Source: Pelecanus crispus
Lineage: Eukaryota; Chordata; Aves; Pelecaniformes; Pelecanidae
NCBI RefSeq assembly: GCF_030463565.1
Contig: NC_134676.1
Location: 26,206,728 to 26,270,727 of the forward strand
Length of the DNA stretch: 64,000 nucleotides
Reading direction: 5' to 3'
Shown here: positions 13,101-25,040 of the stretch, one piece after another
Layout of the letters: each line of letters opens with the position of its first letter
How positions within the stretch are numbered: position 1 is the stretch's first letter
Translations under genes and position numbers: made by a program
The notes under the pieces: model-generated
What the model was told of the DNA's origin: nothing
Databases searched by the model: none
Seen by the model: the letters and a program-made list of their open reading frames with translations, nothing else

Positions 13101-15870
13101 GCATGGATGAGTAGCCGTTTACACACAACATGAAGTGGAAACGTAAGAAAGAGCTGCACAAAGCTGCATCAGCTGAAAGTTTGACTCTCAAGTGTGTTAA
13201 AAATACACCAGGGGTGAGTGCATGTCACTCGGTCATATTACAAGCTTGGGTACCACATTTCAAGGCTGCTCAGGTCAAGTTTTCCTGATACTCTCCCTCT
13301 TCTATCGGGTTAACTGCTAGGTTAACTAAGGCATTCTCATAAGCAGCAGAAACATTGCAAAAGCCAATACTTATTTTAAGATCTAATTCTGCTAAAGGTA
13401 AAATACAAATGTATACACCAGGCAAACAGAACTGAGCTTGGAGCCATAATGAAGGGAATCATGGAAGCCGACAGTGCTGTGGACCAGCAACACCAAAACC
13501 CAATGGACTGTAAATATTAATCTTCTCCACTCCAAGATGATAAAACGTGCTTCCCTGGTCCCCCTGCATCTCTTCAGAATGGGAGATATGATAACCCTCA
13601 AATGCTTTAACAGAAGCACATACTACACTGGGGTTTTATGCCTCTTTGTGCTTAAAAATCACTATTCCAAGCAAAACTGCTTGTGCACTTGCCTTCAGTT
13701 TGAGGCCCCATGCAAGCTCTCCCAAACAACTTGTTCACATCCAAAACATCAAGAAATTCCAGCCTCTGTATTTCCTTGGCAACGGGTTAGCAGCCAGCAA
13801 AACATCCCCTGATATCAGCCCACAGGACTTCACATCCTCACCAGGAAAACATGGCATTAGGAAAACAAATCCACACTAACTCACCAGGAAGCCAGCAGCA
13901 TTTTTCTTCTGATTATAGCGGCTCAGGAACAATCAGGCGCTGTCCTTCATGTCCAAAGGCACAAGAAGAGACACTAAGTTTTATCTTGTTGATGATTTGT
14001 TGATTAATGGCTTCCTAACAGTCGAGGTCATTTACTGCATATCCAACATGACTGATGCCAACACACTGTGGTAATAATCTCAAATCAGAGGGACATCAAA
14101 AATGAGCCTTGAGAACAGAATTCTCCCTTTCCTATTCCCACATAACGGCCATTTATAAAGCTACAACAAGCCTCAAAGTGCACCTTGCAACACCAAATTT
14201 AACATAGGAGCCTGACTTGCAAAGTAAAATGAATGTAGAGGAGTTTACTCACTGTATGTTTTAGCTTTAGAGGCCTCTTAGGGTATCACTGTTAAAAAAA
14301 AAAAAAATCAATAAAATTATGGCAGTGACACAAAACCAATAACACAGATGAATTTGGAGTTGAGGAATCACTCTTACACTGCATCAGTCCCTAAGAGAAT
14401 AAAATGTGTTGCTAAACTAAAGCCTTGTTAAGATGTCATGTACTCTTCCTGTTTTCCTTTCCATGGTCACTGGTTACCAGGGTTTCTCCCATCTAATCAG
14501 TTCCTTTTTAGTATCTTGCTCATACTGGGTGAAATATTGGCTCTAGAGCCAGTGTGAGGTTTTCCATTTACTTCAGTGGGGCCAGGACCTCACACTTGGA
14601 TTTTATCGTGCCTGTAGCTTGGCGTAGCCCTGCGGTGCCCCTTCTGCCCTGCACCTCTGCCCACTCCCGGCCCTTCCCAACCCTCTGCCCACCAGATATC
14701 CCCACAGCTCCATCAGTAGCAAGAAATTCCTACCTCTTAGTGACCACATGGCTCATGTACATATATGTGTATGGATATGGATACAGATATTGGTATGCTT
14801 ATGCATGTATGTATGCATGCCTCTGATTCTAAGGAGGGGAAGATAAAGTATATACACCTAAACTAGAGATTTCAAATATTTATAGGTCCCACTGCCATAT
14901 TAGCTCACACAGTTATCCTGCCCAGAGATCCAGCTGCACAGTCCAGGCCACCTCAGAGCAATAGGACCCTGGAAAGGTGTCACCTCCTGGTCCCCAAGTT
15001 TTGCCTCCCCTCTGCTCTAAATTAGGTGGGGCTTGGACTGTGGTTCCCCCAGGTCTGGTGTGTGGTCAGGGCCATGGGGAGATTCCTGTCCTCCCGTCAC
15101 TGAGGGTCACGGCTCTCCTGGCACTCTTGTCTCATGCAGTCCTCTGCTTGTCTGCTTGTGGGCTGGCATGGGTGAGTTACCACCATGGGGAAGAGAGAGA
15201 CATGGGTTTCAGGGCTGGGGAGGGGCTGCAGGTGAATGGGACACTGTCTTGTAACTTTTTGATTTTGGCCTTCTCTGTTATAACCATAATATGCTTTTAA
15301 CATCTTTATAGATGTATATGGAAGTGTCAACTTTGTTGTTGTTATGTGTTGCTAAAGAAGACTTATGACTCAAGGATCTCCAGCCAGAAGAGAAGAGCTT
15401 AAAAATGGAACAAAAGTGCCATCCATAATTTAAATGGGCAGCTCTCCCATTGAAAAATGCTTTTCAATTTAAACTCCATTAACAGGAAATTAGGAGATCT
15501 CCCATCACAGTGTTATTGTTTATTTTAAAATGAAAACTAAGAACATAAAAATACTATCAGCACAAATGTTTGATAGACCCAGAAGTAAATTAAACCATTT
15601 TATTACATTTTTTTACCCCCAATGTTTATCTTATAGTCTCTGGCAATTTAAAGTTAATAGACAAAACTATTAAGAAGGTAGTGTAATTTGAAATTTTGGG
15701 CCAACTCGTCATTGCTCTGGAATCAATGACAGAACTGCCATTGATTTCCATATGATCAGTATTTAGACTAGGGTGTTCGTATTAACAGCATGGATTGCAC
15801 AGAAGAGGCTGACCCTTGACTCTTCATATGACCAATCTTCCACTGGTGTCAAGAGGAGAGCACCACAACC
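10150..15870. other. Intergenic DNA with simple-sequence tracts
   Basis: No supported gene. About 10640-11000 is AT-rich with several homeodomain-like TAAT cores, a look shared by many conserved noncoding elements but not proof of one. At 14530-14606 a short inverted repeat (GTGTGAGGT / ACCTCACAC) surrounds a segment close to CCATTTACTTCAGTGG, a motif common in old amniote repeats. At 14762-14820 there is a TATG-rich low-complexity tract. Confidence 0.45.
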
Positions 15871-16783
15871 ATAGAATCATAGAATCATAGAATCATAGAA
15901 TCGTTTAGGTTGGAAAAGACCTTTAAGATCATCCAGTCCAACCATTAACCTACACTACCAAGTCCACACTAAACCAATCAAGGGTAGACTAGACTAAACC
16001 ATGTCCCAAAGTGCCACATCTACCCGTTTTTTGAACACTTCAGGGATGGTGACTCCACCACCTCTCTGGGCAGCCTGTTCCAATGCTTGACCACCCTTTC
16101 CGTGAAGAAATTTTTCCTAATTTCCAGTCTAAACCTCCCCTGGTGCAGCTTGAGCCCATTTCCTCTCGTCCTATCGCTAGCTACTTGGGAGAAGAGACCA
16201 ACACTCACCTCACTACAACCTCCTTTCAGGTAGCTGTAGAGAGCCATAAGGTCTCCCCTCAGCCTCCTCTTCTCCAGGCTAAACAACCCCAGTTCCCTCA
16301 GCCGCTCCTCATAAGGCCTGTGCTCCAGACCTTTCACCAGCTTCGTTGCCCTTCTCTGAACACGCTCCAGCACCTCAATGTCTTTCTTGTATTGAGGGGC
16401 CCAAAACTGGACACAGTATTCGAGGTGCGGCCTCACCAGCGCCGAGTACAGGGAGACAGTCACCTCCCTGCTCCTGCTGGCCACAGCATTCCTGATACAA
16501 GCCAGGATGCTGTTAGCCTTCTTGGCCACCTGGGCACACTGCTGGCTCATGTTCAGCCAGCTGTCAACGAGGACCCCCAGATCCTTTTCGGCCAGGCAGC
16601 TTTCCAGCCACTCTTCCCCAAGCCTGTAGCATTGCATGGGGTTGTTGTGACCCAAGTGCAGGACCCGGCACTTGGCCTTGTTGAACCTCATACAGTTGGC
16701 CTCGGCCCATCGATCCAGTCTGTCCAGGTCCCTCTGCAGGGCCATCCTACCCTCCAGCAGATCGACACTCCCACCCATCATCA
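15871..16783 (-). mobile_element. CR1 LINE, 5'-truncated copy
   Basis: This is a chicken-repeat-1 (CR1) non-LTR retrotransposon in reverse orientation. Its 3' end is marked by four exact copies of the 8-bp unit ATAGAATC (15871-15902 as read on the plus strand), then the CR1 3' untranslated part. A long minus-strand frame (about 16020-16783, continuing to 16823 outside the element) encodes the C-terminal region of the CR1 ORF2 protein, ending in a sequence like SLKCSKNG. The catalytic FADD segment seen in the copy near 24 kb is absent because the 5' end is cut at about 16780. The open frame and high similarity to the second copy suggest a fairly young insertion. It cannot move by itself. Confidence 0.93.
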
Positions 16784-19622
16784 CATGTAAAACAGAAGGT
16801 TCACACTTGCTGTCTGGATTCACTTGTGAAAAATGTACCTAGATATAGATGTAATGTGTATGCATTTTAGGGATAAACATATGCATACATTTGTGTGTAG
16901 CTGCGGGTACAGCTGTGTGTACATACGTATATCAGCATAAGTACCCAACAGCACTGCCAAGGAGGCAAAGAGACTGTAATGTAAATGAGAAGTTGGCTCT
17001 GGGAATTTAGTCCCTGTTAAACGGTTACATGTGCAATGTAGGGTTCAGCAAAACTGTTAACTCAATATTCCAGCATACAGAGTCCTGCGCTTTTATTTGC
17101 AGAGCAACCAGTAGCCTGAGGCATAGTTTTCAAGTGTCCAAAACCACCTGATTTAGAAAAATCACAACATTGCATGCCTTTTCTTCCAAGAAAGATTCTG
17201 AAAATTCCACATTCCTGTCTGGCCAGAAATATAGTAACACCAATCTTTCTCATAACATGTGGGTTCTTCTGTGGTAATGTCTAAAAACAAGAAGTGTAAA
17301 GAGATGCAAAAAGGAGAACAAAAAGGCTAGCTAGAATTTTGAAAACCTCAAGAAAAACACAAATTGTAATTGCATTCACAATTAAAATGTTCCCAATCAT
17401 TGCAAGACAAGCTCCTGGCTTTCTTTAGTTTGAGTATTTTTTTTTTATTTTCATATGAACAGTATTGGCTCAGTCATTCCTTGATCTAGTTTTTATCAAA
17501 GTTTGCTTTTCCTGTATTGTGTTTTTAGCAAAGAATTTCCACATGTTTACAGTAAAGAAACATGACTTCTTGCAGTACGAGGTTGCTTGTTTTTCTAGCT
17601 CATATCCCTTGTCATATGTCCTGAGGGCTTGGTCTCCATGAACCAACAAAACGCCAAAGAGCACCAATAAAACCTGATAACAACTAACAGTGTCAAAACA
17701 TTTAGGCAAATGGGACAATGCCCTTCAGTGAGTTATACTTTAAAGGAGCACTCCTAAAGAAGGAAACAAGCCTGTAGGATAGGGTTGGCTCTTCCGTGAC
17801 TTCAGCAGCAAAACCTGCTCCATCCCCTAGGTTCACTCCCGGTCCTCCTCTCCCTCTGGGCCAGCGCTTCCGAGCCCAGCTCACAGCACGCCCCCAACAT
17901 GGCAGCATGTTGCAAATGAGGCAAGTTTCTCCATGTAGTTCAGCTCCTTCGGTACCAGGATGCCTGCATGCCGCCAGCCAAACCTGCTCTCTCCACATCC
18001 ATTAAAGAAAGCAGGGGAGGGAGAAATAGCACCAGGAGCTACTGAGCTTCTGGAGTCTGGTTTCCTGCCACTTTGCCTCTCAGGCTTGGACTTTCTAATC
18101 AAGCACAAACTCCAGGTGAAGCTTTCTTTTATGAGGAACATCTAAAATATCCCTTTCCCATGTGGATTTTCTATGGGGTTCAATAAAGGGTGAACACAGA
18201 CAGCCACTGGCCCCTCAAAGGAGCCCTTCATGGCATCTCTCTTCTCTATCCAGGCTGCCATTTTCATGAAAACTATTTTAAATCAGTGCTTCTACATCTC
18301 TAGCTGAAATTAGCCCATAGGTCCAGGTGACAGCTGCAAGCACACAGACAAAGATGCACTCCACATGGCTACAACAGCCCTCTTTTTGTGGGGAAAAGGG
18401 GCAAAATGGATGGGTCTTGGCCATTATTGGTACTGATGCCAAACATCCTGACAGGAACACATACAGGCAAAGGCATTGTTGCTGTCTTGGTGCTGCAGAG
18501 GATATCAAGCTGTAAGACATGTTAGTTGTCCCAGTTAAATCCCCAGGCTTTTCCTCAGATCCTCTCATGCAATGCAGTTGCCATCAGAGATGAAATCTCT
18601 CTCTCCTGGCAGCTCAGATGTCCGCTGCTCTGAGCCCTGGCACCCTCCTTGCTCCATCCCCCCTACAGCTTCAGGTTTCTCCAGCAGCTGCATCTCCAGA
18701 GGCTATAGGGTCAATATATCTCCTCGGTGAGAGTTCATCATTCCTCTGATGTCCCCACCTGCACGGGGGAATCTGCAGCAGCTGCTAGGCTGAAGCCAGT
18801 TTTGCACCAGCATCATCCCAGACACATTAGATATGTCTATGGGGTAGATCAAAGGGAGGAACAGGTCTGCTTTTCCTCCCTGGCAGGATATGAGCCCTGC
18901 CATCTTGGGGAGTGTGTGGCCACATTAGCCTGACGCTGAGCTGAGTAATAATCCTTCTACACACATGCAGCATGCACCCGCTCTGGCTGAGCCTCTCACC
19001 ACAGCATGCTCAGGCTCAGGCTGAGCTCCTTGGTGTCTGACCAGCTCTGAGCACAGGCAGAGCTAGCACCGTTCCTCCAGACTGCCCCGTGGCTGTGTTT
19101 TAATGGCTGTAAGACTCAAGTTCTCTATGTCATGGCACATTTCAAGTGCTTCCAGCTGCTCCAGACATGACAAAAATAAGCCTTGGTAATAGGCTGCACT
19201 AGAAGGACTGAGACATGACATCTCCCTCAGCTCATAATCCCAGTAATTGTTTATCAGGAGACAGAGAGCAGCTTGATCATCTCCAGTATGGACTAACTAC
19301 TTAGCCCAGTGCTTTTTCCTGAATTCTGGTAATCTCCTTGTTCCACATCCCATCTGTCTTTACACTCAATACCAAATCCAGACCTGGCATAATAGGCCAT
19401 TCCATTGGTTTCAGTGGACCCACACTGGTGGATGCCATTGTCAGATCTTGCCCTTCATCATCCATGATCCTACAGGGCTACCCATCGGCTGCTGCTCTCT
19501 GAGTGCACACAAAGCAACTGTTCATGCAGGAGCATCCGCACTGAGTGAGCTCAGTGATCTCAGGCTGTTCCAATAACCTTGACTAAATTCTTTCTCCTTT
19601 TCTTTGCTAAATCCACCTACAG
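16784..19622. other. Intergenic DNA, nothing recognised
   Basis: No supported gene or RNA. A short alternating CATATG/TGTGTA-rich tract lies at about 16850-16930. Between 17820 and 19120 the sequence is locally richer in GC, but open frames there are short and overlap in several frames. About 19380-19445 contains another degenerate segment of the type CCATTGGTTTCAGTGG, possibly an old repeat. Confidence 0.45.
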
Positions 19623-19931
19623 AAAGACAGCCCACTTCAAAGGGAGACTCTTGCCCTGCCTGACATCATGGCATGTTGAGATAATTCAGAGCAGTTATGA
19701 TAAATGTTCTGACTACTGGCATCAAGAAACAAACAACGGGCTCACAGCAACATAAGATTAAACACACTTCCACAATTATCTGGGGAATTGTCTTGTTGAC
19801 CATGTTCTTTCTTGCTATTTTTTACTGCCTGAAACGGAGAACCTTAGAGGGCTGTGTGAAATACAGCTGCAGTGCTTTAGACCCCTCCAAAGGCAGGGAA
19901 GCTCTGTTAGAAGAGGGTTTTCACTTCTCAG
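19623..19931 (+). other. Candidate exon encoding a small single-pass membrane protein
   Basis: A strong pyrimidine-rich acceptor ends in CTACAG at 19617-19622, with a CTAAAT branch-point-like site upstream. A consensus donor CAG|GTAAGA lies at 19929-19935. Between them an ATG at 19697 opens 78 codons that run to the donor without a stop. Residues about 23-44 form one hydrophobic stretch (TIIWGIVLLTMFFLAIFYCL) followed by KRR, as in a single-pass membrane protein with a basic cytosolic flank. No signal peptide was seen. I do not recognise the protein, and no partner exon was found. The frame also continues past the donor to 20212. It could be a chance combination of pseudo-splice sites and an open frame. 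Confidence 0.25.
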
Positions 19932-22660
19932 GTAAGAAAGGACATGTTTGTAGCCTTCTGCACCACAGGCTCCTCTTGGTCCATTTGAGAGGGAAGCAGT
20001 GCTGCTTACAAGGGCTAATTCTTGCTCCTGGGAGGGTAATGCTGCACCATTATCTTGGAGGAGGGAGGCTACACTCAGTCAGGAAAGAACAAGCCTGGGT
20101 GGCAAAAGCCAAAAAGATTTGTAGTGAGAGGAAGCATGGCCTGCCAAGCCAGAATGCAATGCAAGCCTTGATCCCGGCCACCAGCTGTGCCAAAGAGCCT
20201 GGTACTCTGTAGCCCAGCCATGAAAACACTCAGCCTTGCCAAAGAGCAAGTGGGAGCAGATGGAGCAAGCTGGAGAGTACAAAAATATGAGCTCAGAGCT
20301 CTAGGAAGGACCAGATTATGAAAGAAAAAGAAGCAAGAAGTAGTTCATCAGAGCACATCCATCTCAATTCAACTGCTCCTTTCCTTGCGATCCCCTCCAC
20401 TGCATTTCTTCATTTGTTTTCCATTTCCATTGCTTCTCTAACAAGGACTTACCACTTAAGTTTCCCCTTCTTCCACAACACAAGGACAAGCTACCTCCTT
20501 TGGCCCCCAGAAACTCCGCACACCTCTGTCCTTTAGCCAGCCAGCCACCCTCCATTGCACCCTGCCTCCAACCCACAAGATCTCACAGGGTACCCTAGCT
20601 GTGAGTAGTCATGCTGATGAGTTTTCTTGGGGTGAGAACCAAACCCATACCCCAAGATAGCCTGACGGAACCCACTGTCCATGGCCACAGGTGCCAGAAT
20701 CCAGTCAAACCATTTCACAGCTTCAGTCCAGTGCCCAGGCACATTGACCACTTATTTTCCTAGCTAGGTTCACTGCTGCTGGACATGTGCTTTCTACCAG
20801 CCTGCTTTCCTAAGCATTGCCTACAGGTAATTTCATTGGCTTTGTGTTCATCCTTTCCTAAGACATATTTACTTGTTGGCCAGCCTTAGCTACTGATGGA
20901 GCACTAGACGTCCTAGAGACATTCAGTTCACAGAGTTCTGTGAAAATATGCAGCCAGGTGGAGAAGAGAGACCTAGACTGGCGTCCCACTAGGGAAAAGT
21001 CTTCAGTGTGAGTTTGACCCAACTACCAGCAATAGAGAATCCACATAGATTAAGACCATCCTAAACGCCTCAACAGCAGGAAAAGTTTCATTCAGGTTTA
21101 ATTAATGATTCAGTGGCTAGAAAGACATTCTAGACAACCTACATACCACTAATAGCTACGGTTTTGGCAATAAAAATGTTCCTTTGTTCACAGTGCCTTT
21201 TTTATTTCTCTTCCCCCTTCTCCTCACCTTACCTGCTTTCATAACAATGTTTTTTAAATCCTAAAAACCTCTTTTATTCAACCTTATGTTCCAATATGGG
21301 CAAAAATGCATACTCAGCATAAGTCCTGGTTCTCCAGGGATCAGGCCCTATTATACATCTTGTCAAAACAAGAGCTGAGGAATACCAGTATGGATGTTAA
21401 CAAGTAACAGCATGGGAAAAAAGCATGATCTATCCCAGGACAACATAAAAGAAAACACCTGCCTGTTCAAGCAGTACATATACATACACACAAGAGCTCA
21501 ACAATGGTCAGAAACCCTCTGCTCTGCATCTTGATAAAGTAGACCAGCTGTCCCCCAGGGGCCGGCAGAAGAGGAGATGAATGTGTAATGTGAATTCTGC
21601 CTTCAATTTATGGCTTAATTTTAAAATAACTGGAAATAAAACATGAAGAGGAATATCATCCACAGAGAGTAGTCTGAACTCTGCTTTCTATCACTTTCCT
21701 ACAGCTTCCATTTATCTCTGTCAGCACAGAGAGCTTTCTGAATATGCCTGTACTATGAGTTACGCATCAGGCCAGACTTGTTCCCAAGGCTGGGCTTGCC
21801 CACCATCCACATTGTTTAAGCCCAGTATGCATCTGCAGTCCTCCACAGCCAGGAGCCTGAGGTCCCAGTGCTTGCTCATGGGCCATGCACAGCTTACACC
21901 GGCACAAAGCCAGATACAGTGGGGCATAGTCTACCAGAACATAGCCCAAATATAGGGTTTTAAAAGCATAGCCCCTGGGCAGTATCTGGGGGGAGGCAGG
22001 AGGGCGGTGAAGAAGGTCACAGGGCTTAGACCATCTATTGCCTTGAATTCAGCATGTCTCCATCATCACCCCTGCCTGCATTACCAGCTCTCTTCAATTT
22101 TTTACTAGTGCTAGAAAATGTAGGTGGGCTGGTGTAGACTGACCATTAATGTTTTTATCTCTGTATCAACCAGGAGTTTGAAGAGGACAATGTTTTTATT
22201 GCTAATGTCATGTGATTGTGACTCTGTAACTGCTGCCTTCAGTCACACTGAGGAAGGGGGAAATTTGAGGCAAAATGCCATTGAAAGAGGTTTGTGTGGT
22301 TCAGCTTCTCAGCAGCACATGTTCCTTGTTTCTCAGGACTGTCACAAGGGAGGGAAGACAATACAAAATAAGAGCTAAGTGAAGCTGCTGTTTTCAGACA
22401 GAAAGCTAGCATCATGCATTTGTCTCTACTCACACTAGCCATGCTTCATGAGTTCCCTAAAGCAGAATTCACTCCATCAGCAAAACAGAACATGTGTTAA
22501 TTTACATCCTTAGGAAGGAAAGCAATGAATCATTTCTAATGGTTCAGGTGCTCTACTCATAGCACCTAATTAATTCCAACTGGAAAGTTGCAAAAATTTC
22601 TCTGAGACAATTTCAAGTATTTATTTCAGCTTTATTATTAAATAAGTCATAATGAATGAG
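19932..22660. other. Intergenic DNA, nothing recognised
   Basis: No supported gene, RNA or classified repeat. Frames are short and unconvincing. The extension of the candidate membrane-protein frame to 20212 is noted in the preceding entry. Confidence 0.5.
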
Positions 22661-22730
22661 GAATTGACCTTGTGGTTAAATCACTGGCCTAGGACTGAGG
22701 TTCAGTCCCCGACTCAGCTCCCTGGGAAAC
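22661..22730 (+). mobile_element. tRNA-derived SINE relic (MIR/CORE type)
   Basis: The segment has the layout of a tRNA-derived SINE head. An A-box-like stretch TGTGGTTAAATCACTGG at 22671-22687 is followed by a B box GGTTCAGTCC at 22699-22708 and then CCCGACTCAGCTCCCTGG. This parallels the MIR head (GTGGTTAA..., GGTTCGAATCCCGGCTC...). A further MIR-like phrase, TGACCTTGGGAG near 22797, may be the displaced core. It does not fold as a full tRNA, so a functional tRNA gene is rejected. The family call is from memory. Confidence 0.5.
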
Positions 22731-23949
22731 CATATCGCTTCGCTGGCCCTTGCTGTATGTCTTCCCTCCACTAAACTTTTTAGCAAACCACACACATGAC
22801 CTTGGGAGATGCTCAGCTCTCTGCATGCATTGCCGCCATCAAAGGGCCAAACCCTGAAGGGGAGACATGGAAAGGAGGATTGATCTCTGGGGTTTCTTGC
22901 TTTTCTCATGGAAAACCCAGGTCAGACTGCAGACTAGCTCTCAGCGGGGCCACGCACTTGAGCATAGAGCTAGGTGGAGTAGGCTGACTGCCCTCCAGAC
23001 CGGAGATGCCAGAGCCGGCCAGATCCCCACCACCGGCCCATCTGTGCTGAGCACAGCAGAGCCAGAACGGCACTGGGAAGACGGTGCCGGGGCCGCAGCA
23101 ACCACCACTGCTTGGCGCCGACAGCCCGCAGCGGGTAGAGGAGGGAAAACTATTGCCAGAGACCTGTGTTAACGAGTCTGAGTAACACAAGCTGCTTATA
23201 TCTAAACAAAAGCTTTCTGATAACGCAAAATTAAACTGACAGGAAGCAACACACATGTTAAAATACAGTCTTTAGCATTTGTTTTATGTAAATTTGAACA
23301 GGCACCATCCTCTGTGACCAGTTTGATAAGGAACACAACTCTCATTCCAGCATAGCAACCCTGTGTATGTTTTCTCAACTTTTATTTTCTGCTACATTGA
23401 CCTCAGCTACAAATTTCCCAGCAAAAACACAATAGATGGTTTATATCACATTACAGGAAATCACAAAAGCCTCTAAAGTGACCCTGATTTTCAGGTGCTT
23501 TTCTGATTTTCTATCAGCCCTTTTTTCCCTTCTCATGCCTGCTACATAGTTAATATTGGAGCTGTATAACAGGAAAATGTCATTTTTAAGTCACAATAAG
23601 GCTTTCTTGCTATGTCATTTATCTTCTCTGAATTACTACAACACGGGCTTTTTTGTTTTTCTGCTTTCTCTTCTATCACTGTAAGCAGCACAAGAAGAAT
23701 GGAGATTCACAGCAATCCAAGTCACAACATTATTTCAGAGGCAGCTGCCCTCCTTTCCTTGCTTTCTCAGACACCATGCCTGAAATTTTCTGTAAATTGC
23801 TGTGGGTCAGTTTAGTATCATGAAGAAACCGAAATCCATGGACCACTGATGTCTGTGCACTTCCCAGTAATGCAACTCTCTCCTCAGTTGTTCTTTGCTA
23901 GCGGAAAAATGAAAGAGCACAGCTTGCACTAGAATCAGAAGGAAGCGTA
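22731..23949. other. Intergenic DNA, nothing recognised
   Basis: No supported gene. 22960-23170 is more GC-rich with overlapping frames on both strands and no domain. The rest is AT-rich without recognisable structure. Confidence 0.5.
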
Positions 23950-25040
23950 GTCTTCACTGGGTAAAAAACTGGTTGGGTGGCCGAGCCCAGAGAGTAGTGG
24001 TAAATGGAGTTAAGTCCAGTTGGCGGCCGGTCACAAGCGGTGTTCCCCAGGGCTCTGTTTTGGGGCCAGCCTTGTTTAATATTTTTATCAATGATCTGGA
24101 TGAGGGGATTGAGTGCGCCCTCAGTAAGTTTGCAGATGACACCAAGCTGGGTGGGAGTGTTGATCTGCTCGAGGGTAGGATGGCCCTGCAGAGGGACCTG
24201 GACAGGCTGGATCAATGGGCCGAGGCCAACTGTATGAGGGTTAACAAAGCCAAGTGCCAGGTCCAGCACTTGGGTCACAACAACCCCATGCAACGCTACA
24301 GGCTTGGGGAAGAGTGGCTGGAAAGCTGCCTGGCTGAAAAGGACCCGGGGGTGTTGGTCGACAGATGGCTGAACATGAGCCAGCAGTGTGCCCAGGTGGC
24401 CAAGAAGGCCAACAGCATCCTGGCTTGTATCAGGAATGCTGTGGCCAGCAGGAGCAGGGAGGTGATTGTCTCCCTGTACTCGGCGCTGGTGAGGCCGCAC
24501 CTCGAATACTGTGTCCAGTTTTGGGCCCCTCAATACAAGAAGGACATTGAGGTGCTGGAGCATGTTCAGAGAAGGGCAACGAAGCTGGTGAAGGGTCTGG
24601 AGCACAGGCCTTATGAGGAGCGGCTGAGGGAACTGGGGTTGTTTAGCCTGGAGAAGAGGAGGCTGAGGGGAGACCTTATCGCTCTCTACAACTACCTGAA
24701 AGGAGGTTGTAGTGAGGTGGCTGTTGGTCTCTTCTCCCATGTAGTTAGCGATAGGACGAGAGGAAATGGGCTCAAGCTGCACCAGGGGAGGTTTAGGTTG
24801 GATATTAGGAAAAATTTCTTCACGGAAAGGGTGGTCAAGCATTGGAACAGGCTGCCCAGAGAGGTGGTGGAGTCACCATCCCTGAAGTGTTCAAAAAACA
24901 GGTAGATGTGGCACTTTGGGACATGGTTTAGTCTAGTCTACCCTTAACTGGTTTAGTGTGGACTTGGTAGTGTAGGTTAATGGTTGGACTGGCTGATCTT
25001 AAAGGTCTTTTCCAACCTAAACGATTCTATGATTCTATGA
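23950..25040 (+). mobile_element. CR1 LINE, 5'-truncated copy with long intact ORF2 end
   Basis: This plus-strand CR1 copy ends in two units of GATTCTAT (25023-25038). An uninterrupted frame at 23973-24905 (310 codons) encodes the C-terminal part of the ORF2 reverse transcriptase. It contains [10 protein letters not shown] at residues 23-32 and the catalytic FADD box at residues 53-56, then the thumb/C-terminal region, ending like SLKCSKNR. The endonuclease and the first part of the reverse transcriptase are missing, so the copy is dead on arrival, as is usual for CR1. It closely matches the inverted copy at 15871-16783, which lacks the FADD portion. Lack of stops in over 900 nt suggests a recent insertion. 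Confidence 0.95.

Noticed and set aside
16020-16823. Cellular gene encoding a 267-residue protein
   Set aside because: It is the C-terminal part of CR1 ORF2 in a truncated retrotransposon; the first residues come from flanking DNA.
22661-22730. tRNA gene
   Set aside because: B box present, but no cloverleaf with acceptor stem or anticodon arm can be drawn; a SINE head fits better.
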